Shown: positions 7,595-16,975, counted from the stretch's first letter. The stretch: 41,982 bases of DNA from Methanococcoides seepicolus (GCF_023684405.1 NZ_JAGSOI010000016.1:1-41982), one strand, 5' to 3'. Notes: generated by a model not told the origin, from the sequence alone. A program made the numbers and translations.

Positions 7595-8080
7595 ATGTCC
7601 GATATAAGCATAGTTGAAATAGAACCACAACTGGTCATAGGAATCAGAAGGATCGGGAGTTACGAATTACTTCCAGAAATGTTCCCTGAGATATTCCAGT
7701 TTGCTGTTGGGAACAATATTGAGATTGCCGGTCCGCCAATTTTCGTCATGCATAGGACCAGTGAAGAAGATGCCCTGAGGGCAAATTCTGAAGGTAACGC
7801 TGATCTGGAAGTTGTTATCCCTGTATCAGAAAAGATAGGGGATACTGGTAGTGTCAAGTGTTACGAACTGCCTGGTGGGAAAATGGCTAAGTCCATTCAC
7901 AAAGGTCCTTATGAGGAATGTGGTCCTACATATCAGGCTCTTTTTGCATGGCTGGCTGAGAATGGATTTGCTATTATCGGTTCAATGAGGGAGGTATATC
8001 TGAACGATCCGCAAGAGATTGCTCCTGAAGATATCCTTACTGAAATATATGCTCCGGTCGAGCAAGTTATCGACCTTTAA
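7595..8080 (+). CDS. GyrI-like small-molecule-binding domain protein
   Basis: This is a 161-residue stand-alone ligand-binding protein of the GyrI-like/AraC effector-binding fold. It starts V-E-I-E-P-Q-L-V-I-G-I-R-R with an S-Y-E helix. Later come G-P-P-I-F-V-M-H, the L-P-G-G-K-M-A strand, H-K-G-P-Y-E-E-C and the terminal E-V-Y-L-N-D-P-Q-E loop with a D-I-L-T-E-I-Y-A-P strand. These are the two SH2-like repeats of the fold. Such proteins bind hydrophobic cations or drugs, sometimes hydrolysing esters; no DNA-binding domain is fused here. A clear GAGGTG precedes the ATG. It ends at a pyrimidine-rich terminator-like tract. Confidence 0.85.
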   Translation: MSDISIVEIEPQLVIGIRRIGSYELLPEMFPEIFQFAVGNNIEIAGPPIFVMHRTSEEDALRANSEGNADLEVVIPVSEKIGDTGSVKCYELPGGKMAKSIHKGPYEECGPTYQALFAWLAENGFAIIGSMREVYLNDPQEIAPEDILTEIYAPVEQVIDL

Positions 8081-8090
8081 CTCCAATCCC

Positions 8091-8119
8091 TTCTTTTCTT
8101 TTCTTTTCTTTTCTTTTTC
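8091..8119 (+). terminator. TTCTT microsatellite / pyrimidine tract, likely terminator
   Basis: This is five tandem TTCTT units followed by TTTC, 11 bases after the GyrI-like stop codon. Archaeal RNA polymerase terminates at U-rich tracts without a strong hairpin, so this fits the 3' end of the preceding transcript. It is also a simple repeat that could vary in length between strains. Confidence 0.55.
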
Positions 8120-8159
8120 AACAATAACTGATTTAAACTATCATTTACGATGTTACTCC

Positions 8160-9380
8160 ATGAACTGCTCTGGATCATCTGTAAAGATCCCTGAACTTAT
8201 GATGGGTGTCAAGAATCGTGCAGCTCTGGCTGCGTGCAGGGACTATGCAGACGGGGTCTACTTCTCTATCGACAGATTCAGTCTCAGGGCAAGAGCATGT
8301 GATATTACGCTTGATGGTCTCAATGATTTTGTAGGGGATATCAAAGAGAATGATCTTAATGCTTATCTTGCACTGAATACGGTGATATATCCCGATGACC
8401 TCGATGATCTTGATGTTGTTATAGATTCTGTCGCATCTTCGGATGTAGATGCTGTCATTGCATGGGATCCGGCAGTTATCACAAAAGCAGTAGATGCCGG
8501 TCTGAGGGTTCACATATCTACTCAGGCGAATGTATCGAACTGGCAGACCGTGGAATTCTATAGTTCTCTGGGTGCCTCCCGTGTTGTTCTGGCAAGAGAG
8601 CTCAGTATGGAGAACATAAAGGAGATCCGCCGGAACACCGATGTCGAGCTTGAGGTTTTCATTCACGGTGCCATGTGTCAGGCTATCTCCGGCAGATGCT
8701 ATCTTTCCGCTTATGTTCTCGGCAAATCCGGAAATTGTGGCGAATGTTCCCAACCATGCCGATGGAGTTGGAAACTTGTTGGTGAGGATGGCAGTGAGGT
8801 CGATCTTGAAGGGAAATATCTGTTAAGTGCAAGGGACCTATGCATGATCGAACATATCCCTGAGCTAATCGATGCTGGTGTGAATGCTTTCAAGGTCGAA
8901 GGCAGATTGAAGGATGCGAGATACACATCTATTGTATCCCGCTGTTATCGTGAAGCTCTCGATTCCTATTGTGATGGTTCGTACACAATTGAAAAAGCAA
9001 GGTCATGGAAAGAAGAGCTGGCTTCGGTCTTTAACCGTGGCTTTTCCACAGGGTTCTACTTCGGGGTACCCGGTCCGGATGGTATTTCCATCGAATCTGA
9101 TATGAACGTATCAACTACCAAAAGACATGCTGTAGGGGTGGTTACCAATTATTACAGGAAGAGCGGGGCGGCGGAAGTAAAGCTTCTCGAAACGGGTATC
9201 GCTGTTGGGGACCACATTATCATCGAAGGCAAAAGTACATACTTTGAACAGGATGTCACTGAAATAAGGTCGGATGAAGGTTCTGTCCTATCTGCATCCT
9301 CAGGGGATGTCGTGGGAATTGCTGTCAAGGATAAGGTGCGTGAAAATGACAGGGTCTACAGGTTGGAGATCCCGGAATGA
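8160..9380 (+). CDS. U32 family peptidase (tRNA/rRNA hydroxylation-type or collagenase-like)
   Basis: This is 406 residues from the ATG at 8160; the frame is open further upstream but without a better start. The N-terminal half is a TIM-barrel-like domain. The family signature is clear: E-V-F-I-H-G-A-M-C, then S-G-R-C-Y-L-S and G-N-C-G-E-C-S-Q-P-C-R-W, which hold the conserved Cys residues proposed to bind an iron-sulfur cluster. A later F-K-V-E-G-R-L-K motif and a C-terminal beta-barrel follow. In bacteria, U32 members RlhA and TrhP act in C5-hydroxylation of rRNA cytidine and tRNA uridine; other members were named collagenases. The archaeal substrate is unknown. No strong ribosome binding site is seen. 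Confidence 0.88.
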   Translation: MNCSGSSVKIPELMMGVKNRAALAACRDYADGVYFSIDRFSLRARACDITLDGLNDFVGDIKENDLNAYLALNTVIYPDDLDDLDVVIDSVASSDVDAVIAWDPAVITKAVDAGLRVHISTQANVSNWQTVEFYSSLGASRVVLARELSMENIKEIRRNTDVELEVFIHGAMCQAISGRCYLSAYVLGKSGNCGECSQPCRWSWKLVGEDGSEVDLEGKYLLSARDLCMIEHIPELIDAGVNAFKVEGRLKDARYTSIVSRCYREALDSYCDGSYTIEKARSWKEELASVFNRGFSTGFYFGVPGPDGISIESDMNVSTTKRHAVGVVTNYYRKSGAAEVKLLETGIAVGDHIIIEGKSTYFEQDVTEIRSDEGSVLSASSGDVVGIAVKDKVRENDRVYRLEIPE

Positions 9381-9462
9381 ATCATTTTTTTCAAAACATT
9401 TATAATCTTTAATATATTTATACTTATTAATATTTCCATTTGAATTCTCGGGGTGTAAAGAT

Positions 9463-9894
9463 ATGGATGAATTTATGCAGGTAGCAATAGATGAAGCGAG
9501 ATCGGGACTTAACAGTGGTGGAATTCCCATTGGTTCGGTTCTTGTAAGGGATGATCTAATTATTGGCAAGGGTCACAATTTACGTGTCCAACAGGATGAT
9601 CCAATGGCACATGCTGAAATTTCATGCCTAAGGGATGCCGGACGGGTTGGGAGCTATCGTGATTCAATTCTTTATTCCACTTTGATGCCCTGCTATCTTT
9701 GTGCCGGTGCTGTGGTACAATTTGGCATAAAAAAGGTAATTGTTGGCGAATCCAGGACCTTCTCAGGAGCAAGGGAATTTATGGAATCCCATGGAGTTGA
9801 AGTGGTCGACCTTGACCTTGATGAATGTGTAGCAATGATGGATGATTTTATCAGTAAAGATCCGGAACTCTGGAACGAAGATATTGGAAAATGA
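9463..9894 (+). CDS. Cytosine deaminase-like nucleobase deaminase
   Basis: This is a 143-residue CDA-fold zinc deaminase. The zinc and proton-shuttle residues are H50-A-E52 and P-C77-Y-L-C80. G-G-I-P-I-G-S, G-H-N39-L and the end W-N-E-D-I-G-K match yeast cytosine deaminase, where the Asn of G-H-N and the Asp of E-D-I-G contact cytosine. The length is also close to the yeast enzyme. The likely reaction is cytosine to uracil for pyrimidine salvage. A guanine-deaminase or general nucleobase activity remains possible. It sits alone between the U32 gene and top6B. Upstream there is a TATA-like ATATATTTATAC at about 9412 and GGGGTG about ten bases before the ATG. Confidence 0.82.
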   Translation: MDEFMQVAIDEARSGLNSGGIPIGSVLVRDDLIIGKGHNLRVQQDDPMAHAEISCLRDAGRVGSYRDSILYSTLMPCYLCAGAVVQFGIKKVIVGESRTFSGAREFMESHGVEVVDLDLDECVAMMDDFISKDPELWNEDIGK

Positions 9895-10071
9895 TCTTAA
9901 CATGATCTACTATGGTGTTCGGTGTAGTATCCTGCCCCGGTATGTCATTTCGTGGATCCGTTTCGCAGAGATCTATCGCAGTGATCATGCTGAAATTTAA
10001 AATGGCTGCAAACGAATAAATATCTTGCATCCTATTTTTTAATGACCACAGTCAATAGCTCCTGATATCTC

Positions 10072-10087
10072 TATCAGAATATGTATA
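10072..10087. other. Small perfect hairpin upstream of top6B
   Basis: CTGATA (10072-10077) and TATCAG (10082-10087) pair around a TCTC tetraloop, 46 bases upstream of the top6B start. It could be a dyad binding site or a leader hairpin. It is short enough to be chance. Confidence 0.25.
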
Positions 10088-10132
10088 GTCGTTGTTTCAA
10101 CCAAATTTTTAGTAATGTAGGATGAGTATTAT

Positions 10133-12001
10133 ATGGCAGCCCCAATTGCAGAAGAACTTGCAAAAAAGCAGCAAGCAATAAGTGTTGCAGAATTCTTTGA
10201 GAAGAACCGGCAGATCCTTGGTTTTGACTCTGCTCCGCGTAGTCTGATAACTACCGTAAAGGAAGCAGTGGACAATTCCCTTGATGCATGTGAGGAAGCA
10301 GAGATCCTTCCTGACATCTTGCTTCATATCGAGCGTGTCGGAAAGGATAATGTAAGTGTGATAGTAGAGGACAATGGTCCGGGTATCGTTAAAGAGCAAA
10401 TACCCAAGGTGTTTGCCAAGTTGCTCTATGGCTCACGTTTCCATGCACTGAAACAAAGCCGTGGACAACAGGGTATTGGTATTTCAGCTTCTGTCCTTTA
10501 TGCACAGTTGACAGCAGGTCATCCAACAAGTGTCATTTCCAAGATCGGTCCAGACTCCCCTGCGCATCACTATGAAGTAATGATAAACACCAGTACCAAT
10601 GACCCTGAGATCCTTCTTGATGAGGTGATCGACTGGGATAGGCCGCATGGTACTCGTGTGGAGCTGGAAATGGAAGCGTCTTATGTAAAGGGACGCAGAC
10701 AGTCCATCTATGAATATCTGAAGGCAACTGCTATCGTTAATCCTCATGCACGGCTCACTTTGATAGAGCCAGATGGCAATGAGGTCATATTTGATAGGGC
10801 TACCGACAAGCTTCCAATACCTGCAAAGGAAATATTGCCGCATCCTCATGGAATTGAGCTTGGTACTCTCATGAAGATGCTGCGCTATACTGACCGCCAG
10901 AAATTAGCTCCGTTCCTACGCTATTCGTTCTCAAAGATCGGTCTGCTTACAGCCGAGGAGATCTGCAAGGCAGCGGGACTTGATACGGAGATGTTGCCTT
11001 CGGAGCTTACAAGGGACCAGACGAAGAAATTGCTGGATGCCTTCAAAAAAGTGAAGATAATGGCGCCACCGACGGATTGTCTTTCTCCTATTGGTGAAGA
11101 ACTCATCTACAAAGGTCTTGAAAAGGAGTTCAATGTCGATTTTATTGCCACGACCACTCGTAGCCCTTCTGTCTTTTCAGGCAATCCTTTCGTTGTGGAG
11201 GTTGGTATCGCATACGGTGGCGTTCTCCAGAAAGATGACCGCATTGATATCATGAGATTTGCAAACCGTGTTCCTTTGCTGTATCAGCAGGGAGGATGTG
11301 CCTCAACTCATGCTGTCGAAGGGATCAAATGGAAACAGTATGGTCTGAACCAGCCCGGAGGCGGAATGCCAACAGGTCCGGTGGTTCTGCTTGTCCATGT
11401 GGCTTCTACGAACGTACCGTTCACATCAGAATCCAAGGATGCCATTGCTGATATTCCTGAGATAAGGGATGAGGTGGAGCTTGCAATTAAAGAGGTCTCG
11501 AGGAAGATGAACCGTTATCTGAATCGACAGGTCTCACTTAAGAAAAGGCGTGAGAAGGAGATCATCATTACTAAGGTATTGCCTAAGATGGCCCAGAAAC
11601 TTGCGGATACACTTGAGCGTGATCTCCCGGACATCAATCCGGTAGTCGCAAAGGTAATGGGTAATCTTCTTGTTATGCGCAATGTGGAACATGGGGCTAA
11701 CGGAGATGCAGCGGTCACAATAAAGGTGAAGAACTTTAGTAGTAAGCTTGCGGAGTTCAAGCTGCACGATATGCACCCCTATGAGATAGGTGATGTATCG
11801 CCAGAACCAAAGGTGATCTCCATGGGCAGTGATTTTGATTATGTATGGGCTATGAAGGTTTCTCCTGAAGGCTCTAAAGCGGTAACATATTCGTTGAGTT
11901 CCATGAGCGAGGACGAGATAAAGAGGTTACCTCAATTGATCGTTGAAGGTCTGGATGAAGAGCTGGTCACAGGTGCGAAAGCTATCAAAGGGTTGATCTG
12001 A
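10133..12001 (+). CDS. top6B: DNA topoisomerase VI subunit B
   Basis: This is 622 residues, the normal archaeal length. It is the ATPase and strand-gating subunit of the type IIB topoisomerase that relaxes and decatenates DNA. The GHKL ATP site shows the catalytic glutamate in E44-A-V-D-N48, D80-N-G-P-G, and the lid S-R-G-Q-Q-G-I-G at 109-116. A helix-two-turn-helix domain follows in the middle. The transducer domain ends in a basic helix region (K-K-R-R-E-K-E-I). It is joined to top6A with one base between stop and next ATG, so the two subunits are translationally coupled and made together. Confidence 0.97.
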   Translation: MAAPIAEELAKKQQAISVAEFFEKNRQILGFDSAPRSLITTVKEAVDNSLDACEEAEILPDILLHIERVGKDNVSVIVEDNGPGIVKEQIPKVFAKLLYGSRFHALKQSRGQQGIGISASVLYAQLTAGHPTSVISKIGPDSPAHHYEVMINTSTNDPEILLDEVIDWDRPHGTRVELEMEASYVKGRRQSIYEYLKATAIVNPHARLTLIEPDGNEVIFDRATDKLPIPAKEILPHPHGIELGTLMKMLRYTDRQKLAPFLRYSFSKIGLLTAEEICKAAGLDTEMLPSELTRDQTKKLLDAFKKVKIMAPPTDCLSPIGEELIYKGLEKEFNVDFIATTTRSPSVFSGNPFVVEVGIAYGGVLQKDDRIDIMRFANRVPLLYQQGGCASTHAVEGIKWKQYGLNQPGGGMPTGPVVLLVHVASTNVPFTSESKDAIADIPEIRDEVELAIKEVSRKMNRYLNRQVSLKKRREKEIIITKVLPKMAQKLADTLERDLPDINPVVAKVMGNLLVMRNVEHGANGDAAVTIKVKNFSSKLAEFKLHDMHPYEIGDVSPEPKVISMGSDFDYVWAMKVSPEGSKAVTYSLSSMSEDEIKRLPQLIVEGLDEELVTGAKAIKGLI

Positions 12002-12002
12002 A

Positions 12003-13124
12003 ATGGTAGATACTATTAATTCCAATTACACAGAGCAGAAAAAACAGAACGATCATCTGGCAAAGAACCGGTTGATGGGACTTGCAGAAGGTCTGTACGA
12101 CCAGTTCATTGATGAGATAGTTCCGAATGTGGCTATATCCAGCCGTACCAAGAACAATATCGAATACAGTAATGAGAGTGATGTGTGGGTATATGGTGAT
12201 AAGGAAACCCAAAGGACCGCAAAAACGGTCAAAGGGGCTTTCCAGTTGCTTAAGACCGTACATTCCATTGATTTCCTTGTGAAGAACCATCTGGCACAGG
12301 ACCGCGGTTCGACCTTAAGGGAGCTGTATTATATCTCCGAGAACTGGGATATTGCTAAATTCCGTGAGCAGGCGGAGAGCAATCGCCTTATTGAAGACCT
12401 TGAGATCATTACAGCCCTTCAGAGGGAATATTTCCATATGCGTCCTGAAGAAGATGGTGCGACCATGTTCGGTCCTATAAGGATACGCGAGGAGACCAAA
12501 CGTGGTTCCCGTATCATACACTGTCAGGAAGATATCGGTGAAAGTGGTTATCAGATCCCTTTCAATGTGGAGAACATCGAGTTCCTTGACCACGATGCCA
12601 AGTTCATCATTGCCATAGAGACTGGTGGTATGTATGCAAGGCTTATTGAGAACGGCTTTGATGAGAAGTACAATGCTATCCTTGTGCACCTTAAAGGACA
12701 GCCTGCAAGGTCAACACGCCGTCTTATCAAGAGGATGAACGAGGAGCTTGGTATCCCTGTTGTTGTTTTCACTGATGGTGATCCGTGGTCTTACAGGATA
12801 TTCGCTTCAGTTGCATACGGTGCTATCAAGAGTGCCCATCTTTCGGAGTTCATGGCGACCCCTGCTGCAAAGTTCATTGGTGTTCAGCCAACGGATATCG
12901 TTGAGTATGAGCTTTCAACCGATAAGCTTACAGACAAGGATGTGGATGCGCTTAGAAGTGAGCTTACGGACCCGAGGTTCGCAAGCGATTACTGGAAAGA
13001 GCAGATAGGCTTACAGCTTAGTATCAAGAAAAAGGCGGAACAACAAGCTTTTGCCGGAAAGGGTCTGGATTTTGTAACTGATACGTACCTGCCGAACAGG
13101 TTGAGTGAGATGGATATTATATGA
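12003..13124 (+). CDS. top6A: DNA topoisomerase VI subunit A (Spo11-like)
   Basis: This is 373 residues, the DNA-cleaving subunit. The catalytic tyrosine is in R-E-L-Y-Y-I-S at 106-112, most likely the second Tyr (110), in the winged-helix 5Y-CAP domain. The TOPRIM metal site has E205 in I-A-I-E-T-G-G and D258/D260 in V-F-T-D-G-D-P-W. It forms an A2B2 heterotetramer with the product of the upstream gene and is homologous to eukaryotic Spo11. It starts one base after the top6B stop and is convergent with a small minus-strand ORF. Confidence 0.97.
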   Translation: MVDTINSNYTEQKKQNDHLAKNRLMGLAEGLYDQFIDEIVPNVAISSRTKNNIEYSNESDVWVYGDKETQRTAKTVKGAFQLLKTVHSIDFLVKNHLAQDRGSTLRELYYISENWDIAKFREQAESNRLIEDLEIITALQREYFHMRPEEDGATMFGPIRIREETKRGSRIIHCQEDIGESGYQIPFNVENIEFLDHDAKFIIAIETGGMYARLIENGFDEKYNAILVHLKGQPARSTRRLIKRMNEELGIPVVVFTDGDPWSYRIFASVAYGAIKSAHLSEFMATPAAKFIGVQPTDIVEYELSTDKLTDKDVDALRSELTDPRFASDYWKEQIGLQLSIKKKAEQQAFAGKGLDFVTDTYLPNRLSEMDII

Positions 13125-13204
13125 TTCTCTCACACTTATTTTTAAAAATAATTTTAGAAATACCTTCCAGGAAAAAAAGTAGATCTGAATTTATTAAAAA
13201 GGTT

Positions 13205-13468
13205 TTAGAGTGTCCTGCCTTTCAGGATCTTCTCTATGACCGGCTTGTTCTGAAGGTTGTCTGTCATCCTTGCTTTGTCTATCCACATGTCCGAAGCGGA
13301 CTGTAATCCTGCTGACTTGTGTGGCATATACTCGATGCCATCAAGGGCAGGCAGTTCATTGCTCAAGGATGGTGGAATGTGAAGTCCAAGGCTCGTTTTC
13401 CCGACAGTGTGGAGCATTTCCTTGGTTTTGATATCAGGGTTTTTTGCTGGTGATTCCTTTTCTTCCAT
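13205..13468 (-). CDS. Small hypothetical protein, convergent with top6A
   Basis: This is an 87-residue charged, soluble protein with no Cys and no membrane segment. The N-terminal part is Lys/Glu-rich; the C-terminal half has a helix-like M-W-I-D-K-A-R stretch and a basic end. No family was recognised. The ATG has no good ribosome binding site, though the A/G-rich start and normal codon use suggest a real gene. It occupies most of the gap between top6A and kae1. A plus-strand frame (13121-13306) overlaps it but is less convincing. Confidence 0.45.
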   Translation of the reverse strand: MEEKESPAKNPDIKTKEMLHTVGKTSLGLHIPPSLSNELPALDGIEYMPHKSAGLQSASDMWIDKARMTDNLQNKPVIEKILKGRTL

Positions 13469-13584
13469 GGGTGTGGATTAGTCTGCTAAGTACTAAAACG
13501 TTTCTCAATGGGATGACAAGTTATATGTAATCCATTAAATCTAATACACACAAAAACCATTATTTCTAAAAGGAGACTAACTTA

Positions 13585-14592
13585 TTGACAACTGTTCTCG
13601 GTATAGAAGGCACAGCCTGGAATTTAAGTGCAGCAATTGTTGACGAAGATGATGTTATCGCAGAGGTGACTGAGACATATCGGCCAAAGACCGGAGGTAT
13701 TCATCCAAGGGAAGCTGCACAGCATCATGCTTTGTATGCGTCCGATGTCATTGAAAGATTGCTGAGGGAATATCAGGATAAAGGTTATTCTCCTCAAAAT
13801 ATCGATGCTATTGCGTTTTCACAGGGGCCGGGATTGGGGGCATGTCTGAGGACAGTTGCGACATCTGCAAGGGCACTGGCATTATTGCTGGATATCCCGC
13901 TTGTGGGTGTGAATCACTGTATTGGCCATGTTGAGATTGGACGATGGAAAACACCGGCAATTGATCCTGTGGTGCTGTATGTTAGTGGCGGTAATTCGCA
14001 GGTGCTTGGTCACAGGGCTGGCAAGTATAGGATATTCGGGGAAACCCTTGATATCGGTATAGGGAATGCTCTTGATAAATTTGCGAGGGGTGCAGGGCTG
14101 ACCCATCCGGGTGGTCCCAAGGTGGAAGAGTATGCCAGGAAAGCTACAAGCTATGTGAAAATGCCATATGTTGTAAAGGGTATGGATTTCTCATTTTCAG
14201 GGCTATCCACTGCTGCAACGGATGCTTTGAAGGATAATTCCCTTGAAGATGTCTGTTATTCTTTCCAGGAGAATGCTTTTGCAATGCTTGTGGAGGTGAC
14301 CGAGCGTGCACTGGCCCATACCGGTAAGAGTGAAGTGCTTCTTGCAGGAGGTGTGGGTGCGAACATGCGACTTCGTGAAATGCTTGATGTCATGTGTGAG
14401 GACAGAGGTGCAAGCTTCTACGTGCCTGAAAAACGTTTCATGGGTGACAATGGTGCCATGATAGCTTATACAGGTCTGTTGATGTTCGATTCAGGGACCA
14501 CTTTACCGATCGAAAGTTCTCATGTGGACCCGAGCTTCAGGCCGGATACGGTCGATGTGACCTGGATAGCTGATGAACAGGAGGTTCTCTGA
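13585..14592 (+). CDS. kae1: Kae1, tRNA N6-threonylcarbamoyladenosine synthase (KEOPS subunit)
   Basis: This is 335 residues of the Kae1/TsaD/Qri7 family, which transfers the threonylcarbamoyl group to A37 of ANN-decoding tRNAs. The start is a TTG with AGGAGA nine bases upstream. Conserved features are G-I-E-G-T-A near the N-terminus, H-P-R-E-A-A-Q-H-H at 40-48, metal ligands H111 and H115 in N-H-C-I-G-H, L-A-G-G-V-G-A-N, and D288 in M-G-D-N-G-A-M. The length equals stand-alone Kae1 proteins. Its stop overlaps the bud32 ATG by one base. Many euryarchaea have the two as one fused protein; here they lie in different frames. Confidence 0.96.
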   Translation: MTTVLGIEGTAWNLSAAIVDEDDVIAEVTETYRPKTGGIHPREAAQHHALYASDVIERLLREYQDKGYSPQNIDAIAFSQGPGLGACLRTVATSARALALLLDIPLVGVNHCIGHVEIGRWKTPAIDPVVLYVSGGNSQVLGHRAGKYRIFGETLDIGIGNALDKFARGAGLTHPGGPKVEEYARKATSYVKMPYVVKGMDFSFSGLSTAATDALKDNSLEDVCYSFQENAFAMLVEVTERALAHTGKSEVLLAGGVGANMRLREMLDVMCEDRGASFYVPEKRFMGDNGAMIAYTGLLMFDSGTTLPIESSHVDPSFRPDTVDVTWIADEQEVL

Positions 14593-15164
14593 TGTATCTT
14601 CAAAGCGGAGCTGAAGCGGTGGTTTCCCTTAAAGATGGTTTCATCATCAAGGACCGTATCCCGAAAAGATATAGGGTTGCGGAACTGGACGAGAGGATAC
14701 GCAAGGAAAGGACGCGTGCAGAAGCTCGATTGATGTCCGATGCAAGGCGTTGTGGAGTGCCTACTCCAATAATACATGATATTTATGATTTTACCATTGA
14801 AATGGAATATATCGACGGCAAGCCTGTAAAATATGTTATTGATGAAAGGATGTGTAAGCTTATGGGCAAGCTTATCGGAAGGCTTCACAGTGGTGGTATC
14901 ATCCATGGGGATCTGACAACTTCCAATATGCTCTACAGTGGGGATCGTATCTACCTTATAGATTTCGGGCTTGCATATGTGGATGGATCGGTCGAATCTA
15001 GAGGTGTTGACATCCATGTTCTGTTCCAGACACTTGAGAGCACACATCCGGATCATGAGGTATTGATAAAGGCATTCAGTCGCGGTTATAGGATAACCCT
15101 TGATATGGCGGATGAAGTGCTGGATAGAGTTAAAGAGATTGAAAAGAGGGGTCGTTATGCGTGA
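14592..15164 (+). CDS. bud32: Bud32, KEOPS atypical kinase/ATPase
   Basis: This is a 190-residue minimal RIO-like kinase of the KEOPS complex, which supports t6A synthesis by Kae1. It has G-A-E-A-V with an invariant Lys (K20) in the N-lobe, the hinge M-E-Y-I-D-G, catalytic H105-G-D107-L-T-T-S-N and D124-F-G. It ends with an E-K-R-G-R-Y-like basic tail, as Bud32 proteins do. It starts with an ATG sharing one base with the kae1 stop, and its own stop lies inside the next gene. Order kae1-bud32-XTPase suggests one operon for tRNA modification and nucleotide-pool cleaning. Confidence 0.95.
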   Translation: MYLQSGAEAVVSLKDGFIIKDRIPKRYRVAELDERIRKERTRAEARLMSDARRCGVPTPIIHDIYDFTIEMEYIDGKPVKYVIDERMCKLMGKLIGRLHSGGIIHGDLTTSNMLYSGDRIYLIDFGLAYVDGSVESRGVDIHVLFQTLESTHPDHEVLIKAFSRGYRITLDMADEVLDRVKEIEKRGRYA

Positions 15165-15702
15165 AATGGTATTTGTGACAGGAAATAAAGGTAAATTCAG
15201 TGAGGCAAAAGAGATACTTGCAGCTAAGGATATTGAACTTATGCAGAATAAGGATGGCTATCCTGAACTTCAGGAAGACGAACTTGAACCTATAGCTGCA
15301 TATGGTGCAAAATACTGTGCTGAAAAGTTAAAACATCCTGTAATGGTGGATGACTCGGGTCTTTTCATAAATGCACTGAATGGTTTTCCGGGTCCTTATT
15401 CCGCATTCGTGGAAGACAACCTTGGTAATCAGAAGGTCTTAAAGCTCATGGAAGATGAGTCTGACCGGAGTGCTGTTTTTAAGTCGGTCATCGGCTATTG
15501 CGAACCCGGAGGAGAACCTGTGACCTTTACTGGCACCGTCGAAGGTGAGATCGCCTATGAAGAGCGTGGAAGTGGGGGATTTGGTTACGATCCTATCTTC
15601 GATTATAAGGGACAGACATTCGGCGAGCTTGGTACCGAGGAGAAAAATAAAATGTCCCATCGCAAAAGAGCGCTGGACAAGTTCTTCGCCTGGCTTGACT
15701 GA
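15157..15702 (+). CDS. XTP/dITP pyrophosphatase (RdgB/HAM1 family)
   Basis: This is 181 residues from the ATG at 15157, inside the last codons of bud32. Family motifs are T-G-N-K-G-K-F near the N-terminus, V-D-D-S-G-L, G-F-P-G-P-Y-S, G-F-G-Y-D-P-I-F and a final S-H-R-K-R-A-L. It hydrolyses dITP, XTP and ITP to monophosphates, keeping deaminated purines out of nucleic acids. The length is standard. The eight-base overlap with bud32 points to coupled translation. Confidence 0.95.
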   Translation: MREMVFVTGNKGKFSEAKEILAAKDIELMQNKDGYPELQEDELEPIAAYGAKYCAEKLKHPVMVDDSGLFINALNGFPGPYSAFVEDNLGNQKVLKLMEDESDRSAVFKSVIGYCEPGGEPVTFTGTVEGEIAYEERGSGGFGYDPIFDYKGQTFGELGTEEKNKMSHRKRALDKFFAWLD

Positions 15703-15734
15703 ACACAAGATACTGCAATTTTTAGGTGGATGAT

Positions 15735-16328
15735 ATGAATTCTCTTCAACGGTTCTTAGCTGACACTCGGGGTGTTGACACTATACCGTTGAAGATGGTG
15801 TTCTATCTCTCAATTGCAGGCATGATAATCCTGATGACCGCGTTTTCGTGGAACAACATTTCTCCTGTGGTCGATGATGCTCACGTGGACAAACAACTCG
15901 AGGATGTTGCACTTGGGATATCATCTATTCAGAATGGATATGCCAAGGACATCTCAAGTAATGATGTTGAAGGCAGTATGGGTGTCCTTGACCTTTCATT
16001 GCCAGAACATGTGGATTATGTCTCATTCGGTGTCGATCCCGATCCGGATATGGATGGTAATCTGACGAATACGGAATGGGCTGTGGAAAAGAATACCATT
16101 CTTTGTAGCTATTCCGAAGGTTTCAAAACACGTGTTCATATCAATGGTGACCCGATAGAGTTCAGGAAAGGAATCTCCAATAATGGGGATGTTTGGGTCC
16201 CTGATGATGACAGTTCTGCTTTAGGTTCTGGCAAAGGTGTCGTGCTCGAAGGGCCGATCTCAGGAGAATTCGTATTTGAACCTGTGTTCGTAGAAGGTGA
16301 GGGCAAATATACCCTCAGCCATTTTTAA
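15735..16328 (+). CDS. Single-pass membrane protein, pilin-like N-terminus
   Basis: This is 197 residues from the ATG at 15735; GGTGG at 15725-15729 fits this start better than the in-frame GTG at 15726. A short charged leader (D-T-R-G-V-D) is followed by a hydrophobic helix at about 19-39, then an extracellular acidic domain of about 155 residues rich in Asp and Gly. A leader plus hydrophobic helix resembles archaeal type IV pilin-like proteins processed by a prepilin peptidase, but the expected cleavage motif is not clear. Only one Cys is present. It lies 32 bases after the XTPase and probably shares its transcript. Confidence 0.65.
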   Translation: MNSLQRFLADTRGVDTIPLKMVFYLSIAGMIILMTAFSWNNISPVVDDAHVDKQLEDVALGISSIQNGYAKDISSNDVEGSMGVLDLSLPEHVDYVSFGVDPDPDMDGNLTNTEWAVEKNTILCSYSEGFKTRVHINGDPIEFRKGISNNGDVWVPDDDSSALGSGKGVVLEGPISGEFVFEPVFVEGEGKYTLSHF

Positions 16329-16336
16329 AGACCGTT

Positions 16337-16975
16337 TTACTCGATAAAGCGAACAGAGTTCTCAAGCACTTTCTTTGCCTGTGACTCAGTTAATCCTGTA
16401 CCCATGGCGACCTTGAGTGCGGTCTCTTTTGTAATGAGATTTTCCGGACTGTGGGTGTCCGTATTGACCACCATGGTCGCACCAACTTCTGTTCCGAGCC
16501 TTGCAACGTGTCCGTTCGTTCTGTTGTGACCGTTCCTTGCGGTTATCTCGAGGCAGGTCCCATTGTCGGCAGCCATTTGTGCTTCTTCTTCGGTTATGAA
16601 ACCAGGGTGTGCAAGAATATCAACATCCTCACAGGCAATTGCTGCAGCGTTCGTACCAGGTGCAACAGGTTCCACCGGGCTTTCTCCGTGAACGACAACT
16701 ATCTCTGCTCCAAGTTCCCTTGCCATCTTTGCAAGGGATGCTATCTTGTCTGGGTGTACGTGTGTTATCTCAACTCCGGGGATAATTCTGATGTCCATGA
16801 CCTCTTCCATGTATCTTGCTTTCTTGATGCATGAGAGTATGTGTTCCACGTTGGTAAAATCAGCATGGTCTGTAAGCCCGATACCTCTGTATCCAAAAGT
16901 AACAGCTCTTCGTACAAGTTCACTTGGAATAAGTTCTCCGTCACTGAAGACGGTGTGTGTGTGTAGGTCGATCAT
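16337..16975 (-). CDS. PHP-domain phosphoesterase (histidinol-phosphatase-like)
   Basis: This is a 212-residue PHP-fold metal-dependent hydrolase. The metal ligands appear as D-L-H-T-H at 3-7 with F-S-D-G-E, T-D-H-A-D at about 36-40, an E in I-P-G-V-E-I-T-H, a V-H-G-E-S motif, an L-A-H-P-G and N-T-D-T-H near the C-terminus. It is annotated in archaea as histidinol-phosphate phosphatase domain protein; no histidine-synthesis gene lies nearby, so the substrate is open. It converges on the pilin-like gene with eight bases between stops and diverges from DUF211. Confidence 0.9.
   Translation of the reverse strand: MIDLHTHTVFSDGELIPSELVRRAVTFGYRGIGLTDHADFTNVEHILSCIKKARYMEEVMDIRIIPGVEITHVHPDKIASLAKMARELGAEIVVVHGESPVEPVAPGTNAAAIACEDVDILAHPGFITEEEAQMAADNGTCLEITARNGHNRTNGHVARLGTEVGATMVVNTDTHSPENLITKETALKVAMGTGLTESQAKKVLENSVRFIE

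Noticed and set aside
13121-13306. Plus-strand 61-codon frame after top6A
   Set aside because: It overlaps the minus-strand 87-codon ORF, has no ribosome binding site, and has an odd composition. The minus-strand frame is longer and reads more like protein.
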